Source of the DNA: Ostrinia nubilalis
Lineage: Eukaryota; Arthropoda; Insecta; Lepidoptera; Crambidae
DNA length: 64,000 nt
NCBI RefSeq assembly: GCF_963855985.1
Contig: NC_087119.1
Location: 8,348,001-8,412,000, forward strand
Reading direction: 5' to 3'
Within the stretch, counting starts at the first letter, position 1. Every line of letters begins with the position of its first letter. A program made the translations under genes and the position numbers. The notes under the pieces were generated by a model. It had not been told where the DNA came from. It saw only the letters and a program-made list of their open reading frames with translations, and made no database searches. Of the stretch, positions 62,346-64,000 are shown one piece after another.

Positions 62346-62929
62346 CCCTCTATCTCGAAAACGGTTCACCGTATAAAAAATTTTTTTGAACAAAATTTGT
62401 AGAGAATTTTGTATTCTACAATATTGATAATAAATACAAATAGCAAAAAACCCATAGGAAATGAGATATTTCCAAAAAAAGCGCAAAAAAAAACGATTTT
62501 TGTGACCTTTGACCTTAAAATTTAATAGTTGCTTACACCCTACCATATGATTGTAGGTTTTGAGACAACTTTTAGGGTGTCAATATACAAGTATTTACAG
62601 ACTTACAGCTGGGTATCTCGAATTCCGAGATTCTTACCTAATTTAAGCTTAAATGACTGGACTATTATTTTGGTTTTGAAAATGATTGTCGTAGTCCAGA
62701 GAGAGCTTAAACGGTGAGAAGACATGGGAAAAATTACGATTTGATTTCCACGAAGTCGCGGGCACAGCTGGTTAAATAGACTCGTTAGTATGTATGGTGT
62801 AAAAGAGTCTTTTTCCATACAGGCGGATGATAAACTATGACTATGGTTTGGCTACGAGGAATTAAGTTTCCTCGTGGCCAAATTGGCATTTTAGTTTGGC
62901 CACGAGGAAAGCGGGCGAAATCCTAGACC

Positions 62930-63240
62930 GCCTTTCAAAAATATCTGAAAACCTAACTTTACGAAAGTTAACTTTTCGCGAACCTAACTTTCCGATAACC
63001 TAATTTCCGTTTTTACCTAAAAATTTCCGAAAACCTAAATCTTTCCGAAAACTTACAAACTGAAAACCTAAGGCCGAGTTACCTATTGACCGTAACTATG
63101 ACGATAACCGAGGTGGTTGTTCTTTGTATGGAGTTTGACAGATTTTTGACGTTTGTTAAAACTAAAGCAGGATGGTGCAAGTCAATCTCCGAAAACCTAA
63201 CTTTCCGTTAACTTCTGGTTAGCCTAAAACCGTTCGAAAA
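62930..63240. repeat. distal part of the CCGAAAACCTAACT satellite, interrupted by a GGCCGAGTT segment
   Basis: Same unit as at 55.6-59.4 kb. From about 63071 to 63190 a non-satellite stretch (aaggccgagttacc ... gatggtgcaagtcaat) interrupts it. It resembles a common moth MITE, but its two ends are not matched here. Confidence 0.75.
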
Positions 63241-64000
63241 TTTAAATAGGTAAACTAAAATAATTAAACAATCTGATAATCTAGCCTACCAATGAAGGTC
63301 TGCTAACTTATACGAAGTCTGCTAAAAATTAGTACCTACTTTTTCCTCTTTACAATTTTTAAGCCTAGAGTGTAAGCTGTTTGTATACCTATTGCAAATA
63401 AATAAATAAGACAATCGTATGAAGAGAAAAAGGCTTTATTATTTCATAATAAAGTTATATACTTGAAGTTTTCATACATTTTGAAACATATAGGACAAGT
63501 CGAGTTTTCCTAATTCTTATTAATAAATCTTTATTTGAAATACTGCCAAGCTTTACTCCTCTATGCGTAAGGTAATAAGTAAATAATTGATACTTTCAAA
63601 ATATGTTAAAAAGAGGTGTCATTAAGTTACTGTAATGTGAAATCTTCGATCATTTTGCTGTTAAACTGTTATCAATCAATGCATCGATTGGCAATTTTTT
63701 AACATTCTTGTTAGACACCTAATTAATTAGGTGCAAATTTTAATTTGAATCGTTATGGTATTTCAGCCTTCGACGCACGGTTTGTATAAAATGCGTAAAA
63801 ATACAAAATCAACGAGTATAAAATAATAAAAACAGGCGAAGAAAAACACTGCTTTCAATAAGCGGTAATTAGAGTTGCAAAGTAGGGTAACGGCTACGGG
63901 CAAAGGCGTAGCCTGATAAGGGCTGAAAGGTGTGAGTATTTTAACTTTTTCTAATACTCAAAAGCGTTGATCCAAGACTATTATATTATTAAAGAAAAAG
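63241..64000. other. AT-rich DNA, nothing supported
   Basis: No coding segment, repeat structure or RNA gene recognised up to the window end. Confidence 0.3.

Larger units (their letters stand above)
59383..62912. mobile_element. 3.5-kb nested foldback element splitting the satellite
   Basis: The outer ends ttttcctcgtggcaaaactaaaatgccaa and their inverted copy carry several cctcgtggc words. A second arm pair (about 59692-59873 and 62439-62628, with tacccagctgtaagtctgt and aaatatctcatttcctatgggttttttgctatt) and the large inner palindrome (60014-61986) are nested inside. CTAG occurs just outside both ends and may be a target duplication. Satellite resumes at 62930, so the element inserted into the array. 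No transposase is visible. Confidence 0.8.

Overview
The window looks like nuclear DNA from a moth or butterfly. It is AT-rich, its genes are split by GT-AG introns, and it has no bacterial-style gene packing. It is full of repeats that I recall from Lepidoptera, including 3' ends of the 'ctagctttccgcccgcggcttcgcccgcg' type, a mariner, hAT-, Harbinger- and foldback-type MITEs, and SINE remnants. Almost all long open frames here are chance frames in introns or repeats. Every gene call rests on splice-site phase and peptide character, with no database search.

Two genes can be supported. (1) A large minus-strand gene fills most of the window. A CpG-rich promoter and untranslated exon lie at about 51.9 kb. 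A possible start exon lies at 49.93-49.98 kb, followed by coding exons at 34.93-35.07, 33.63-33.78, 10.83-10.99, 7.90-8.08 and 4.44-4.65 kb. The joined frame is 298 codons and ends in a Lys-rich, Cys-rich CAAX box (CVVQ), which predicts a prenylated and possibly palmitoylated membrane-bound protein with a paralemmin-like tail. The donor at 33632 can also join in frame to two other exons (17127-17283 and 13831-13897). Each has its own stop codon and an AATAAA 112-128 bases later, which predicts shorter forms without a CAAX box. A second CpG-rich promoter may lie at 14.2-14.5 kb. (2) A three-exon plus-strand gene (26415-31966, 132 codons) is nested in the 33.6-17.3 kb intron. It resembles the C20orf85/LLC1 (CIMIP1) ciliary microtubule inner protein family.

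Layout. 0-4.4 kb: flank with no supported gene. 4.4-8.1 kb: last two coding exons, with a tandem array of about 157-bp units between them, each carrying a copy of the end and splice donor of the upstream exon. 8-20 kb: introns with three further coding exons and the second promoter. 20-31 kb: introns with hAT-like, TIR, RTE-like and mariner elements and the nested gene. 33.6-35.1 kb: two coding exons. 36.3-41.7 kb: foldback DNA and two TA-flanked elements, one carrying a decayed unknown protein. 42-52 kb: 5' part of the gene. 52.5-63.2 kb: repeat-dense block outside the gene, with a TA-flanked element carrying a nested retroposon, a 1.28-kb palindrome, a degenerate CCGAAAACCTAACT satellite, and a 3.5-kb foldback element that splits the satellite. 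63.2-64 kb: no supported feature.
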